Notes: generated by a model from the sequence alone, not told the origin. A DNA stretch of 64,000 nucleotides from an uncultured Lachnospiraceae bacterium (GCA_910577165.1 CAJTLX010000006.1:28489-92488); one strand, 5' to 3'. Positions 16,574-26,382 are shown, counted from the stretch's first letter. Program-made: numbers and translations.

Positions 16574-17197
16574 ATGAAACTTTTACTTATCCGCCATGGA
16601 GAAACCGACTGGAATATTGAAAAACGCATCCAGGGAAGCACGGATATTCCATTAAATGAAAACGGACACACACAGGCTATCACACTTGCCAACACGCTCT
16701 CTCTTCGTCCTGTGCCGATCTCTGCACTTTATACCAGCCCTCTCACCCGCGCAGCGCAGACAGCACAGGTAATTGCGGACAGGCTCTCCCTTCCCTGCCA
16801 AAAAGTCAATGATCTGCGCGAAATAGAATTCGGACTATGGGAGGGACTTCGCTGGGACGAGGTAAAAGTTCGATTTCCAGAAGAATTTGCCGTCTGGTAT
16901 AAAAACCGCCGTGATACCCGTCCGCCTAAGGGAGAATCCTACCTCGATCTGCTAAAGCGTCTGGTTCCGGCACTAAAAGGGCTGATACTAAAGAATAAAG
17001 ACAAGGGCGACCTTGCAGCAGTTACACACAGTGCCTGTATTATGTCGTTCCTCTCCCAGCTTTATAATACTCCACTTCACGAGATGGCCAAACGCTACCC
17101 GCTCACTAATACCGCCATCGTAGAAATCGAGGCAGAGCAAATTCTATCCGCAACTATAAACTTAAAACAGCATATGCCCGCACAGTGCCCGGAATAA
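16574..17197 (+). CDS. Histidine phosphatase family protein
   Basis: A 207-residue member of the phosphoglycerate mutase-like branch. The phosphorylated His is in LIRHGETDWN near residue 8, followed by YTSPLTRAAQTA, the acid/base Glu in LREIEFGLWEG, and a second His in VTHSACI. The family includes cobalamin (CobC) and nucleotide phosphatases; the substrate cannot be told. The start at 16574 follows AAGGAG; the earlier ATG 16499 lies upstream of the promoter and is not used. Confidence 0.88.
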   Translation: MKLLLIRHGETDWNIEKRIQGSTDIPLNENGHTQAITLANTLSLRPVPISALYTSPLTRAAQTAQVIADRLSLPCQKVNDLREIEFGLWEGLRWDEVKVRFPEEFAVWYKNRRDTRPPKGESYLDLLKRLVPALKGLILKNKDKGDLAAVTHSACIMSFLSQLYNTPLHEMAKRYPLTNTAIVEIEAEQILSATINLKQHMPAQCPE

Positions 17198-17239
17198 ATT
17201 TGTGGAGGACATACGCGGAACTAAAAATAGGAAAGTATT

Positions 17240-17981
17240 ATGTACTATATTGCAATCTGTGAGGACAATGCCCCACAGCGCGACTACGAAGAAATGCTGA
17301 TCAAACGCTGGGCGAAAAACCGAAAATCCTTCCACTACCCAAACAGCAACACACTCATTCTCTCCCATACCAACGAAAAGCTTCTGCTTGGACATAAAAC
17401 TGCGATCGTCGGAAAAATGGAACGGGCAAACCGACCTTTATCAAATTTTTATGTCGGCTTTACGATCCTACAGAAGGCTCTTTCAGGACTTCAATCTTTT
17501 TTCCTTCTCCATTGCCGAAAATGTGGCAGCAAACATCAATTATGATGCGCCGCGCGTTGAGAACTGTGTGTGCAAGGCAGGATTTAGCGAGAGACTTTCC
17601 ACCATGCCGGAAGGAATCCAGATAAATCTTTATCAGCTGGAAGAGAATGGTGTTGAGATCTCTGGCGGGGAGGCGCAGAAACTTACCATTGCAAGAGCAC
17701 TCTACAAGGATGCTCCATGGGTTATTTTGGATGAGCCAACCTCGGCACTCAACCCTGTTTCCAAATATGAAATTTATCGGCATTTCGACAAGCTGGTAGA
17801 GGAAAAATTTTCCCTTTATATCTCGCATCGTATGTCAAGCTGCCGCTTTTGCGACCAGATCTATGTTTTTGATAACGGAACAATTGTTCAGCGGAGAAGT
17901 CATGAGGAGCTAATCGCAAAGAAGAACGGACTTTACTATAAACTCTGGAATGCTCAGGCGCAATACTATAATGTTTCCTAA
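17240..17981 (+). pseudogene. Fused remnant: response-regulator start joined to an ABC transporter nucleotide-binding domain
   Basis: The first 38 codons (MYYIAICEDNAPQRDYEEML) are the start of a LytTR-type response regulator receiver domain. They run straight into a type of ABC exporter domain: LLLGHKTAIVG, then in another frame KNGTGKPTFIKFLC (damaged Walker A), then a jump into FQDFNLFSFSIAENV (Q-loop), ISGGEAQKLTIARAL (signature), VILDEPTSALN (Walker B) and YISHRMSS. At least one 1-base loss in a run of A near 17413 and an internal deletion near 17475 are needed. No permease half remains. I read it as a deletion junction between two former genes. Confidence 0.8.
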
Positions 17982-18022
17982 AAATAGAAAGTCCAAATTT
18001 TTAGAAAGCTTTCGGAAAAGAA

Positions 18023-18051
18023 TTGACTTTTACAAACTTTTTTCCTATAAT
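18023..18051 (+). promoter_or_regulatory. Promoter of the HD-GYP gene
   Basis: TTGACT (18023-18028) and TATAAT (18046-18051) are 17 bases apart, about 50 bases before the start codon. Confidence 0.85.
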
Positions 18052-18103
18052 AGGTAGTATGAAATTTTAGCAGCAAGATTTCTTACGATAGGAGAATTTG
18101 ATT

Positions 18104-19315
18104 ATGAAAAGGATCAGGATTTTAACAAGTCAGGCTACGCCCGGCATGGTGATCTCGGATGATGTATATACAACAGCCAATCAGCTTATTATCCCTGCTG
18201 GCACCACTATTTCCAATAAAGTCATCACGAGGTTAAAATTTTATTCCATCCACCAGATTACCGTAACTGTAGAAGACAATGTGGAGGTGCCAGAGGCAGT
18301 AGAGATGCCCGGGACATTAAAGGAGGCTACTGCTACCCCAGCCCCAGCACCCGCCCCTTCCTCCCCACAGCCAAAGCCGTTCGTGCCGCCCACCGTCTCC
18401 ACGCCCCCTGCGCCCTCCTCTTTTCCGCAAGAAACACAGATGTACTCCGAGAAGGTCAAAAATACACCGGAGTTCAAGGCGTTTTCCTCCCGCGTGGAAT
18501 ATTCGACGGATCATCTGCGCCGTCAGGTTCTGGATATTGTAAAAAATAATGTGCCTATCACCGAAGATGAACTTCTTGCAGATATCAGCGATATCTTAAA
18601 AAATGCGCGCAATGGTATGCATGTCTTTGATATGCTACATAGTATGCGCGATTTTGACGATGAGATCTATCTGCACTCAATCAATGTCGCACTGATCTCC
18701 AATGTGTTAGGCCGCTGGATGAATTTTACCGATCGTGAACTTGACACACTGACATTGTGTGGTCTGCTCCACGATATCGGAAAACTTTTGATCCCTCCGG
18801 AAATTATTAAAAAACCGACCGCGCTCAGCGACACAGAACATGAAACACTGATGACTCACCCGCTGCGCGGCTACAATATTCTGCGCGGACAGAAAGCAAA
18901 TATCCATGTTCAAATGTCTGCCATGATGCACCATGAGCGCTGTGACGGATCGGGTTACCCTCTAGGCATCAAGGGCGATCAAATTGATCGTTTTGCCAAG
19001 ATCGTTATGGTTGCCGATGTCTATGAGGCAATGACAGCGGCAAGGCTCTACCGTGGTCCGCTCTGCCCATTTGAGGTTATCAGTATCTTTGAATCCGAAG
19101 GGCTTGCAAAATTTGATACGCGCACGGTCATGACATTTTTAGAGCATGTAAACCAAACCTATCTAAATAATAATGTACGTTTAAGCGACCAGTCGGAGGG
19201 CGTGATTATTATGATGAACCGCACAAGCCTTTCCCGTCCGGTGATCCAAGTTGGAGGAAATCGCTTTGTTGATCTTTCAAGAGAACATGATCTTTATATT
19301 GAAGCAATTTTATAA
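18104..19315 (+). CDS. HD-GYP domain protein (probable cyclic-di-GMP phosphodiesterase)
   Basis: A 403-residue cytoplasmic protein. Residues 1-65 resemble the DUF3391-like N-terminal domain of HD-GYP proteins. A Pro/Ala linker (about 73-110) leads to an HD-GYP domain with CGLLHDIGKLLIP (HD), MTHPLRGY, MMHHERCDGSGYP (GYP) and VADVYEAMT. These residues bind two or three metals and hydrolyse c-di-GMP in known members. No transmembrane segment is present. The start ATG 18104 follows AGGAG; a TTG at 18098 is too close to the site. A strong promoter precedes it and a strong terminator follows, so it is monocistronic. Confidence 0.9.
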   Translation: MKRIRILTSQATPGMVISDDVYTTANQLIIPAGTTISNKVITRLKFYSIHQITVTVEDNVEVPEAVEMPGTLKEATATPAPAPAPSSPQPKPFVPPTVSTPPAPSSFPQETQMYSEKVKNTPEFKAFSSRVEYSTDHLRRQVLDIVKNNVPITEDELLADISDILKNARNGMHVFDMLHSMRDFDDEIYLHSINVALISNVLGRWMNFTDRELDTLTLCGLLHDIGKLLIPPEIIKKPTALSDTEHETLMTHPLRGYNILRGQKANIHVQMSAMMHHERCDGSGYPLGIKGDQIDRFAKIVMVADVYEAMTAARLYRGPLCPFEVISIFESEGLAKFDTRTVMTFLEHVNQTYLNNNVRLSDQSEGVIIMMNRTSLSRPVIQVGGNRFVDLSREHDLYIEAIL

Positions 19316-19329
19316 TTAATATCAAATGT

Positions 19330-19371
19330 CTGCGGCAGATCGCTTTATCAATAAGCTTTCTGCCGCAGTTT
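19330..19371 (+). terminator. Terminator of the HD-GYP gene
   Basis: CTGCGGCAGA (19330-19339) pairs perfectly with TCTGCCGCAG (19359-19368), followed by TTTAATTTT. Confidence 0.88.
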
Positions 19372-19502
19372 AATTTTATTTAAATATTATTTTCCTTTTT
19401 TCCCAATTAAAAAAGAGTACCAAAACCAGGCAGGAAGATTATTCTCCCCGCCACTTACCGTAAATTGTGATCTCAGAAGTTAGATAGTTCTAACTTCCCA
19501 CC

Positions 19503-20801
19503 CTAACCTACTTTAAGTTTAAATTTTTGTACTGCCTTCATATCCTCAGAATCCACTTTTTCCATATCTGCGCCAAGATCGCGCATCTTCTGTTCAAAGC
19601 TCTCATACCCGCGCTCTACATATCGGATCTGTTCTATTGTGGTATACCCCTCCGCTACCAGTCCAGCAATCACCAAAGCCGCACCTGCGCGCAGATCCGG
19701 CGCGACAACACTCGCCCCCGTTAATTCCGCAACACCATTGACGATCGCGTTGTTGCCCTCAACTTTAATATTGGTACCCATACGCGCCAGTTCGTCCACA
19801 TATTTAAATCGATTCTCGTAGATCCCCTCCGTAATAATGCTCGTACCCGCGCAGATCGCCAAAAGAGTGGTCATCTGCGGCTGCATATCTGTCGGGAAAC
19901 CCGGATATGGCAAAGTCTTTATCTGTGTAGCTCCCAAACGTTTTGTCGCCACAACGCGAATGGCATCATCAAACTCTTCCACCTCCGCCCCCAGCTCCAC
20001 AAGCTTCGCTGTCAACGCCTCCATATGGCGCGGGATCACATTGCGCACGGTCACATCACCCTTTGTCGCCGCCGTAGCAATCATAAAAGTACCAGCTTCG
20101 ATCTGATCCGGAATAATAGAATATGTACTGCTGTGGAGTTTTGGTACGCCGACAATGCGAATCACATCCGTACCGGCACCCTTTATCTTTGCCCCCATAC
20201 TGTTCAGGAAATTTGCCACATCCACCACATGTGGTTCCTTCGCAGAATTTTCAATAATCGTCTGCCCCTCCGCCATCACCGCTGCCATCATAATATTGAT
20301 TGTGGCACCGACACTCGCCATATCAAGATAAATATGATTCCCGACTAAATCAACTGCCTCCGCCTCAATCATGCCATGCTGAATGCGAACATTCGCGCCG
20401 AGTGCCTCGAAACCCTTGATATGCTGGTCAATCGGGCGGCTCCCAATATCGCATCCCCCCGGAAGCAAAACATGGGCACTCTTGTATTTGCCGAGCAATG
20501 CCCCCAATAAATAATAGGAACCTCTTATCTTTCGAACAGAATCATTCGCCACAACAATCGTGTTGATTGTCCCGCCGTTAATCCGCACACAATGACGGTC
20601 AACGCGCTCTACCATCGCTCCGATCCCGGATATCGCCTGCAAGAGGATATCAATATCCCGGATATCCGGAAGATTCTCCACCGTCACCGTCTCATCCGCC
20701 ATCACTGCTGCCGCTAAGATCCCTAACGCAGCATTTTTTGCTCCACTCACCCAAATCTCTCCCGCCAGTGCTTTTCCACCCTTTATAATATATTGATCCA
20801 T
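19503..20801 (-). CDS. murA: UDP-N-acetylglucosamine 1-carboxyvinyltransferase
   Basis: A 432-residue enzyme of the first committed step of peptidoglycan synthesis; it adds enolpyruvate from PEP to UDP-GlcNAc in the cytoplasm. It has the N-terminal SGAKNAAL lysine/asparagine motif and the catalytic cysteine in LPGGCDIGSRPID, so it should be fosfomycin-sensitive. PGFPTDMQPQ is the conserved catalytic loop near residue 305. Length fits the family. It is not in a mur cluster here. Clostridia often carry two MurA copies; which one this is cannot be told. The start at 20801 follows GGAGATAA. Confidence 0.96.
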   Translation of the reverse strand: MDQYIIKGGKALAGEIWVSGAKNAALGILAAAVMADETVTVENLPDIRDIDILLQAISGIGAMVERVDRHCVRINGGTINTIVVANDSVRKIRGSYYLLGALLGKYKSAHVLLPGGCDIGSRPIDQHIKGFEALGANVRIQHGMIEAEAVDLVGNHIYLDMASVGATINIMMAAVMAEGQTIIENSAKEPHVVDVANFLNSMGAKIKGAGTDVIRIVGVPKLHSSTYSIIPDQIEAGTFMIATAATKGDVTVRNVIPRHMEALTAKLVELGAEVEEFDDAIRVVATKRLGATQIKTLPYPGFPTDMQPQMTTLLAICAGTSIITEGIYENRFKYVDELARMGTNIKVEGNNAIVNGVAELTGASVVAPDLRAGAALVIAGLVAEGYTTIEQIRYVERGYESFEQKMRDLGADMEKVDSEDMKAVQKFKLKVG

Positions 20802-20959
20802 ATTTAATTATCTCCAATCTATCGCAGTCCCACTGACTGCTCCCTCCCTAAGTGCTCCCAATACGCACCCCTCTTCAAATCAAAACACCCCGTATCTTCC
20901 ATTATAACACAAAGCCGCCATTTGTAAACAGGAAACTTTGGGTTTCGTCGCAGAATCAT

Positions 20960-21457
20960 CTATATAAGTTGATTTCTCATCATTTCCGCTAAATTTTCGA
21001 TGGAAATTCCTTCCACATCGAATACAATATCTGCATATTTCTCATAGAGAGGGCAACGTTCCTCATAAAGCTGAGCAAAACTTTGATCCGGTCTCATTGC
21101 AATTCCACGCTGTTTTGCATCCCCGACTCTCTCCTTGATCTCCTTTAGCGAAAGCCTAAGATATATTACTGTTCCTATCTCTTTTAAATGTTCCATCGCC
21201 CGCGCAGAATACACCGCACTGCCACCGGTCGCAATCACTGTATTTTTTGCCTCTATCCCGGCATTTACTTCCCCCTCAATGGCAAGAAAACCGTCAAGTC
21301 CCTCCCGCTCAATCAGCTCGCATAAAAGCATCCCCTCCCTCTCCTGTATTAAAAGGTCAGAGTCTAAAAAGCGCATCCCAAAGATTTTTGCAAGTACAAC
21401 ACCGAGTGTACTTTTTCCCGCCCCCGGCATCCCAATCAATATAATATTATTGTCCAT
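20960..21457 (-). CDS. Shikimate kinase-like P-loop kinase
   Basis: A 165-residue protein with Walker A GMPGAGKST at residue 9 and DSDLLIQEREG, as in AroK. Two hallmark places differ from the classical enzyme: the substrate-binding FR before the conserved Glu reads FLAIEGE, and GGG reads GGSAVY. It may be a diverged shikimate kinase or act on another small hydroxylated substrate. It follows the flavin reductase gene with no gap (TAA then ATG), so the two are co-transcribed. No other aro gene is near. Confidence 0.75.
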   Translation of the reverse strand: MDNNIILIGMPGAGKSTLGVVLAKIFGMRFLDSDLLIQEREGMLLCELIEREGLDGFLAIEGEVNAGIEAKNTVIATGGSAVYSARAMEHLKEIGTVIYLRLSLKEIKERVGDAKQRGIAMRPDQSFAQLYEERCPLYEKYADIVFDVEGISIENLAEMMRNQLI

Positions 21458-22027
21458 TTATCTTTTTCCCTTCTTTTTTACAGAATATCCAAAACTTCCG
21501 AGCAGTTCCCCCAGCCTGTAATATTCCCCGTGCGAGTAGACCACGGGTTCAGCGCGGCTTAAATCAAATTTCCCATTATTTTCCAAATACTTTTTATCAA
21601 CATGCACACCAAGCACCTCACTAAGAAACATATCATGTGAACCCAAATGCAGGATCTCTTTTACCCGGCATTCCATGTTAACCGGGGACTGCACAATTAA
21701 CGGAGCTCTGACATAGGCAGCGGGTGCGGCACTAAGACCGGTTTCCTTAAATTTATCCACATCCCTTCCGGACTTTACCCCGCAATAATCACAGGCACGG
21801 GCGAGTGTTTTTGTTGTTAAGTTTACTACAAATTCCTTTGTCCGCGCGATCATCCCGTAGGAAAAACGCTCCGGGCGCACAGAAATCGAGAGCATCGGCG
21901 GATTGGTACAGACTGTTCCCGTCCACGCCACGGTGATAATATTATATTTTTCTTCCTCCGCACAGCTTACCATCACAACCGGAAGGGGATAGAGCATATT
22001 GCCCGCCTTCCATAATTCTTTCTCCAT
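21458..22027 (-). CDS. Flavin reductase-like FMN-binding protein
   Basis: A 189-residue member of the flavin reductase domain family, with the pattern VVMVSCAEEEKYNIITVAW, a conserved TNPPMLSISVRPERFSY segment and FVVNLTT. These bind FMN and reduce flavins or act as flavoproteins in anaerobes. Extra cysteines (CDYCG) are present near residue 80. The start at 22027 begins MEKELWKAG. It is the first gene of a two-gene operon with the shikimate-kinase-like gene. Confidence 0.85.
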   Translation of the reverse strand: MEKELWKAGNMLYPLPVVMVSCAEEEKYNIITVAWTGTVCTNPPMLSISVRPERFSYGMIARTKEFVVNLTTKTLARACDYCGVKSGRDVDKFKETGLSAAPAAYVRAPLIVQSPVNMECRVKEILHLGSHDMFLSEVLGVHVDKKYLENNGKFDLSRAEPVVYSHGEYYRLGELLGSFGYSVKKKGKR

Positions 22028-22149
22028 TCTCTTTCAGGCAACCATCCACCGCTGGATTTTTGCCCTCCTCCTTATTTTTATATGGCTTTTCCCCTATATA
22101 TTTTAACCTAAACGGACAAGTCCATCACTTTAATCAAAACGAACAGAAA

Positions 22150-22172
22150 GCCCCCACTTCTAAAGTGGCGGG
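22150..22172. repeat. Short GC-rich hairpin in the 22.0-22.4 kb gap
   Basis: CCACTT and AAGTGG form a stem with a 3-base loop, extended by CCC/GGG. A related core (CCAC, TAAA, GTGG) is inside the large hairpin at 57.05 kb. The rest of the 425-base gap (22028-22452) holds no gene that I can support. Hairpins of this type occur at ends of IS200/IS605-like elements, but no transposase or TnpB remnant is seen. Confidence 0.4.
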
Positions 22173-22363
22173 AGCGCGTCACCAAACAATGATAATTCCC
22201 CATAATAAAAAATAATACCGAAAAGCCTGCTCATTATAGCACGATTCTTCTTTAAATACCAGCCCTTTTTTTGAATCTGTAAAAATAGGGAAGTTATGCC
22301 TTCCGGGTACCGGAAAAATATTCCGCAAAAAAATCCGGAGTCCACGGTAGAGATGGAATAAAT

Positions 22364-22393
22364 TTAAGTAGGGGAAAGTTTTCCCCTACTTAA
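22364..22393 (-). terminator. Perfect palindrome after the GH38 gene
   Basis: TTAAGTAGGGGAAA (22364-22377) pairs perfectly with TTTCCCCTACTTAA (22380-22393) around two bases. It is 60 bases past the GH38 stop. Only a weak T-rich stretch follows, so termination is likely but not certain. Confidence 0.65.
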
Positions 22394-22452
22394 CGTATAA
22401 AATCTTCCCCTAAGAACTATTTTTCTATGCGCGCTTATGCGGTTGCAAGATC

Positions 22453-25400
22453 TTAATTTACTTTTTGCAGGCGCAAAGTTTTGATTTCAAATGCGCGAAA
22501 GGCAAGGTGGAGGACTGGCAAATTCTCTTTTCCTTCCGATAACAGTGTTTTTTCTTCCTCCAACATATTGCACTCCCAAATTTTTCCAACTGGCAGTTCA
22601 ATCTTAATCTCCGCATTTACCGCAGCTCCCGCCGCCTCATAAAGCCGGAAGATCACATCCCCACTTCCATCTTCAGCCGGTTTCATTGCTTCTAAAATTA
22701 TATTTTTAGGGAGGATACTTACCGCTTCAAATGCAGGAATACTGCCCTCTATCACAAATGGCTCAACATTGAACTCATACCCCTGACGAACCACATCGGA
22801 CTCGATAAAGCTTCCCTCCCATGCATACAACGCGTAGGCAAAATGCTGCATCCCGTTGTCCGCGCGTGCCGGGGAAGTCGAGGCGCGCAAAAGTGTTAGC
22901 TCCATATCATTTTTATTCGCGCTGATACCGTATTTACTGTTGTTTAACAGTGCCGCGCCATGACTTTCGTCACACAGTGCCGTATAGCGATGGTTGCAGA
23001 CCTCGAAGCGATCTTTATCATACTGCCTTGAGCGGTGCGTTGGACGTTTTACATAGCCAAACTGAATCTCATGCCTTGCGTTTTCCGTATGCACATCCAC
23101 GGGAAAACTGACCTTCAACAGGCGATGCATTTCCCGCCATTCTATTTTTGTATCAAATTCCAGCCGTTCTCCTTCCGCTCCCAAGCAAATTCTCTGGGTG
23201 TACTCTGATTTTCCAATTTTCCCCTTTACCTCAAGAACCGCCAAAAGTCCCTGATCTAAGATCGAGATCCCCTCTACTTTGGCAAATTCCGGTGCTTCCT
23301 CGCGGTAATTGGAATCGATATCCCAAGCGTCATAGGCTCTTGGCTGGTCACGGTAGAGGCGAAGCTGGTTCATCTCCCCCGCGGAAATTTCCCTTCCTGA
23401 AGCTTTCATCACAAAGGAAATTACTTGCCCCGCCCCGTCAATCCAGACGGCAATTTTTCCGTTTTCGATGCGGTATCCCTCCCCCTCTTTTACGATTGTT
23501 GCCGGGAAGAGGTTTTCTTCTTTCTTATCGCAATGATCACTCGGAAGCAGACTTACTGCCCCGCAGGACGGAAGGGATACCAATGCCACAACGCCCTTCT
23601 TTAATTTTTGTACTGGCACACTCACACCTTCAATGGTCCTCGCGCCGCTTTGATATTCCTCAGGCAATAGAACCACCGCTTTGCGCGCAAAGGAGAGCGA
23701 ATTAAAAATACTGATTCCTTCTTTATCTTTAAGCAAACTCTCCGCCTCATTGCGCGCTATCTGCAGGGCTTCCTCCTGCAATGCTTGCTGGCAGACCTCC
23801 GCCTCCTTATACACTCTCTCGATGGAGGAACCCGGAAGGATATCGTGGAATTGATGAAACAGAAGCGTTTTCCAAAGCTTGTCCGCTCTGGCTAAATCAT
23901 AGGAACCTCCCGCCATGGATAATAAACTTCCAAAAAATTCCATTTCATGCAGAAGAATTTCGTTTCTGCGGTTATATTTTTTGATTGCCGCCTGAGAAGT
24001 GTAGGTTCCCCGGTGAGCGGAAAAATACAATTCCCCGACATAGGTGTGATCTGGTCCGCCCTCTTCTTCCATCCAGTGGAAAAATTCTTCCGGTGAACCC
24101 ATTTTCACGCGCGGGCATCCTTCAAGATCTTTTTCGCGAAGCACATATTCTATATGATCCCTGGCAGGTCCTCCGCCCCCGTCGCCATAGCCGAACGGGA
24201 AGAGAAAGGCATCCAGATCTTCTTTTTGCGCGCGGTTTTTAAATGTGCGGCAAATTTCTCCCGGATCGGTCTGGTAAGTATAACTGGTCGGCAAAAAGGA
24301 AGTGATCTTTGTGCCGTCCAATCCCTCCCAGTAAAAATAATGGTACGGAAAACGCTCCCCGCCATTATAGCTCCAGAATATTTTCTGTGTTACCATATAT
24401 GGTACATCACAGCCCATCAAGATCTGCGGAAGTGCAGCGGAATAGCCAAAGGAGTCCGGCAGCCAGAGGACATGACTGTCCACAGAAAACATTTCCTTAA
24501 AATAGCGTTTTCCGTGGAGGATCTGGCGGATCAAGGACTCTCCGCCCGTAATATTGGTATCCGGCTCCACCCACATCGCGCCGTCCGCGATCCATCTTCC
24601 CTCACGGATCGCCACCCTGATTTTTTCAAACAATTCCGGATAATCTCTGCGGCAGATCTCATAGGCGGCAGGCTGGCTCTGAATATAACAGTAGTCCGGA
24701 TACTCCTCCAAAAGACGGAGCTGCGCGGCAAAGGTTCTTGCAGTTTTGCGTCTGGTTTCCGCGACCGGCCAAAGCCATGCCAAATCAATATGCGCATTGC
24801 CCACGGCCCAAAACTGCGGCATGGTGGAACCATTTTTTGCAAGGAGTGCCCCTTTAAGTGCCTCCCTTGCTTTTTTGTAGTCCGAAAGCCTTCCCTCCGC
24901 GTCCTGCTCAAATTCCACTTCCTTTGTAAACTGCTTTAGAGTGGCGGCAATTTTCGCCGCGCGCAAACTCTCCTGATCAAGATCCTGCAATAAATTCCAC
25001 AGAGTCATCACATCCATATAAAGCTGATAGACTTCCTCGCGCCAAATGCCAAATGTGGAAGTGCCAAGCTGCCTTCTATCCCCATTTTTTTTGACCTTCT
25101 TAAAAGGATTACTTTCCGGTAGCACAGGACCTGTCGCGTTGGATCCGCTGCCCGGATAATCATGACCCGCGTAAGTTTCCATTGCAATATGATAGCTGCT
25201 TCCCGATTTTGCATTTACGGCGATGGTATTGTCCACCAGATAATGGTGCGCCTTCGCAACCCACTCCGCCCGGTATGTACCAAATTCTTTCCCGTTGACA
25301 AAGAGCGTGGATTCCCAGCTTGGCTTTAAGTCAAGCACAATTCGCTCTCCCTCCGCTTTTTTGGGCAGAAGAATATCCCCCAAAAACCAGCAGTATTCCC

Positions 25401-25590
25401 AGGCTTCCCCCCAGGAAAGTCCAGCGGATACCGGAACAAATTTTTCCCGGTCAAGCTCCTCATATTTTAGATGATCTTTGGTTTTAAATGCCTGAAATTC
25501 AATTTCCCCCAAAGGCTCATAAAAATCTGCCTCCAATGTCCGAATCCAATGCCTGATTCTCCCATCCCATTCCGGACTTAAAATCCCCAT
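22453..25590 (-). CDS. Alpha-mannosidase, glycoside hydrolase family 38
   Basis: A 1045-residue cytoplasmic enzyme that removes alpha-linked mannose. The zinc-binding start of the catalytic domain NAHIDLAWLWPV is near residue 265, the nucleophile Asp is in LWLPDSFGYSAALPQ near residue 385, and HQFHDILPGSSI near residue 595 supplies another metal ligand. The N-terminal 250 residues and the C-terminal beta domains are as in long bacterial members. The start at 25590 follows AAAAGGGGG. It is monocistronic as far as seen. Mannose would come from host N-glycans or plant and yeast glycans. Confidence 0.93.
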   Translation of the reverse strand: MGILSPEWDGRIRHWIRTLEADFYEPLGEIEFQAFKTKDHLKYEELDREKFVPVSAGLSWGEAWEYCWFLGDILLPKKAEGERIVLDLKPSWESTLFVNGKEFGTYRAEWVAKAHHYLVDNTIAVNAKSGSSYHIAMETYAGHDYPGSGSNATGPVLPESNPFKKVKKNGDRRQLGTSTFGIWREEVYQLYMDVMTLWNLLQDLDQESLRAAKIAATLKQFTKEVEFEQDAEGRLSDYKKAREALKGALLAKNGSTMPQFWAVGNAHIDLAWLWPVAETRRKTARTFAAQLRLLEEYPDYCYIQSQPAAYEICRRDYPELFEKIRVAIREGRWIADGAMWVEPDTNITGGESLIRQILHGKRYFKEMFSVDSHVLWLPDSFGYSAALPQILMGCDVPYMVTQKIFWSYNGGERFPYHYFYWEGLDGTKITSFLPTSYTYQTDPGEICRTFKNRAQKEDLDAFLFPFGYGDGGGGPARDHIEYVLREKDLEGCPRVKMGSPEEFFHWMEEEGGPDHTYVGELYFSAHRGTYTSQAAIKKYNRRNEILLHEMEFFGSLLSMAGGSYDLARADKLWKTLLFHQFHDILPGSSIERVYKEAEVCQQALQEEALQIARNEAESLLKDKEGISIFNSLSFARKAVVLLPEEYQSGARTIEGVSVPVQKLKKGVVALVSLPSCGAVSLLPSDHCDKKEENLFPATIVKEGEGYRIENGKIAVWIDGAGQVISFVMKASGREISAGEMNQLRLYRDQPRAYDAWDIDSNYREEAPEFAKVEGISILDQGLLAVLEVKGKIGKSEYTQRICLGAEGERLEFDTKIEWREMHRLLKVSFPVDVHTENARHEIQFGYVKRPTHRSRQYDKDRFEVCNHRYTALCDESHGAALLNNSKYGISANKNDMELTLLRASTSPARADNGMQHFAYALYAWEGSFIESDVVRQGYEFNVEPFVIEGSIPAFEAVSILPKNIILEAMKPAEDGSGDVIFRLYEAAGAAVNAEIKIELPVGKIWECNMLEEEKTLLSEGKENLPVLHLAFRAFEIKTLRLQKVN

Positions 25591-25673
25591 AATGCCGCCC
25601 CCTTTTGCACATTATATTTTGCTAATATTATAATTTATTTTTCCGTGACTGTAAATGGAAAGATACAAGCTTA

Positions 25674-26261
25674 TTATGGAAGATTGCTGATTTCCCTTCT
25701 TAATACCCCCGCAATTTCCTCCGTCAGTTCAAGATACACGCCCTCCTCAAAATGCACCCTGTCAGATTTTTGCAAATTTCTTTCGGCGCAGTGCTATCTC
25801 CAACTGGCGCAAGAAATTCGGGTGATGGATGCTCTCGCTTGTATTTAGGCGATCCACATGGAATTCGGGCAGTTTTTTCTGCACCATATCCCCATAGCCC
25901 GCACTGATGGAATCCCCGACTAATAAAATCCGATTTCTCTCTCCCCTCTTGGCAGCGTAATTGAAAAATTGCTCCACTCTGCCCCCTGCGATAGTCCAAA
26001 CAGAATGGCTTTTGAGCTAAGCTTATATTTCTCCTGGATAAATGGCTGAAATTCTGTCATTTTAGAAACTGCCTCCGGGCTGCCGTACAGATCGGAAATG
26101 CGGTAATAAACTATCGTATACCCCTCTTTTAGCATTGCCAAATCAACCGCTGGAAACGCGCCGAAAAACTCAGCCCGCCAGATATAGGGCAATTCTCCTT
26201 TCTGAAATTTTTCAGGAAATACAATCCCGTATTCAAATCCCCGATACATTCCGGTTTTCAT
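25674..26261 (-). pseudogene. Broken esterase: alpha/beta hydrolase piece fused to an SGNH hydrolase piece
   Basis: The first 95 codons (MKTGMYRGFEYGIVFPEKF to AILFGLSQGA) match the start of an alpha/beta hydrolase up to its nucleophile elbow. The frame then changes and reads EQFFNYAAKRGERNRILLVGDSISAGYG, the start of an SGNH/GDSL hydrolase with its catalytic Ser. A third frame gives the C-terminal EEGVYLELTEEIAGVLRREI and stops at 25674. The middle of both catalytic domains is missing. I read it as a gene that lost internal segments; it is probably inactive. Confidence 0.75.
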
Positions 26262-26382
26262 TTTATATCCTTCTCAAAGCATAAATCTTCTCCTTCTCTT
26301 CTCTATCCAAATTGTTTGTGCCGTATCTTTACAGTAACCGAATTATGTTTTAATTTTGTATATGGAAAATGGCTTGACTTTT

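Noticed and set aside
22160..22345. 61-codon open frame on the minus strand
   Set aside because: No credible ribosome site and it crosses the hairpin region; product looks random.
24154..24939. 261-codon open frame on the plus strand
   Set aside because: It lies opposite the GH38 gene, whose motifs are clear, and its own translation is rich in Arg, Cys and His with no family pattern.
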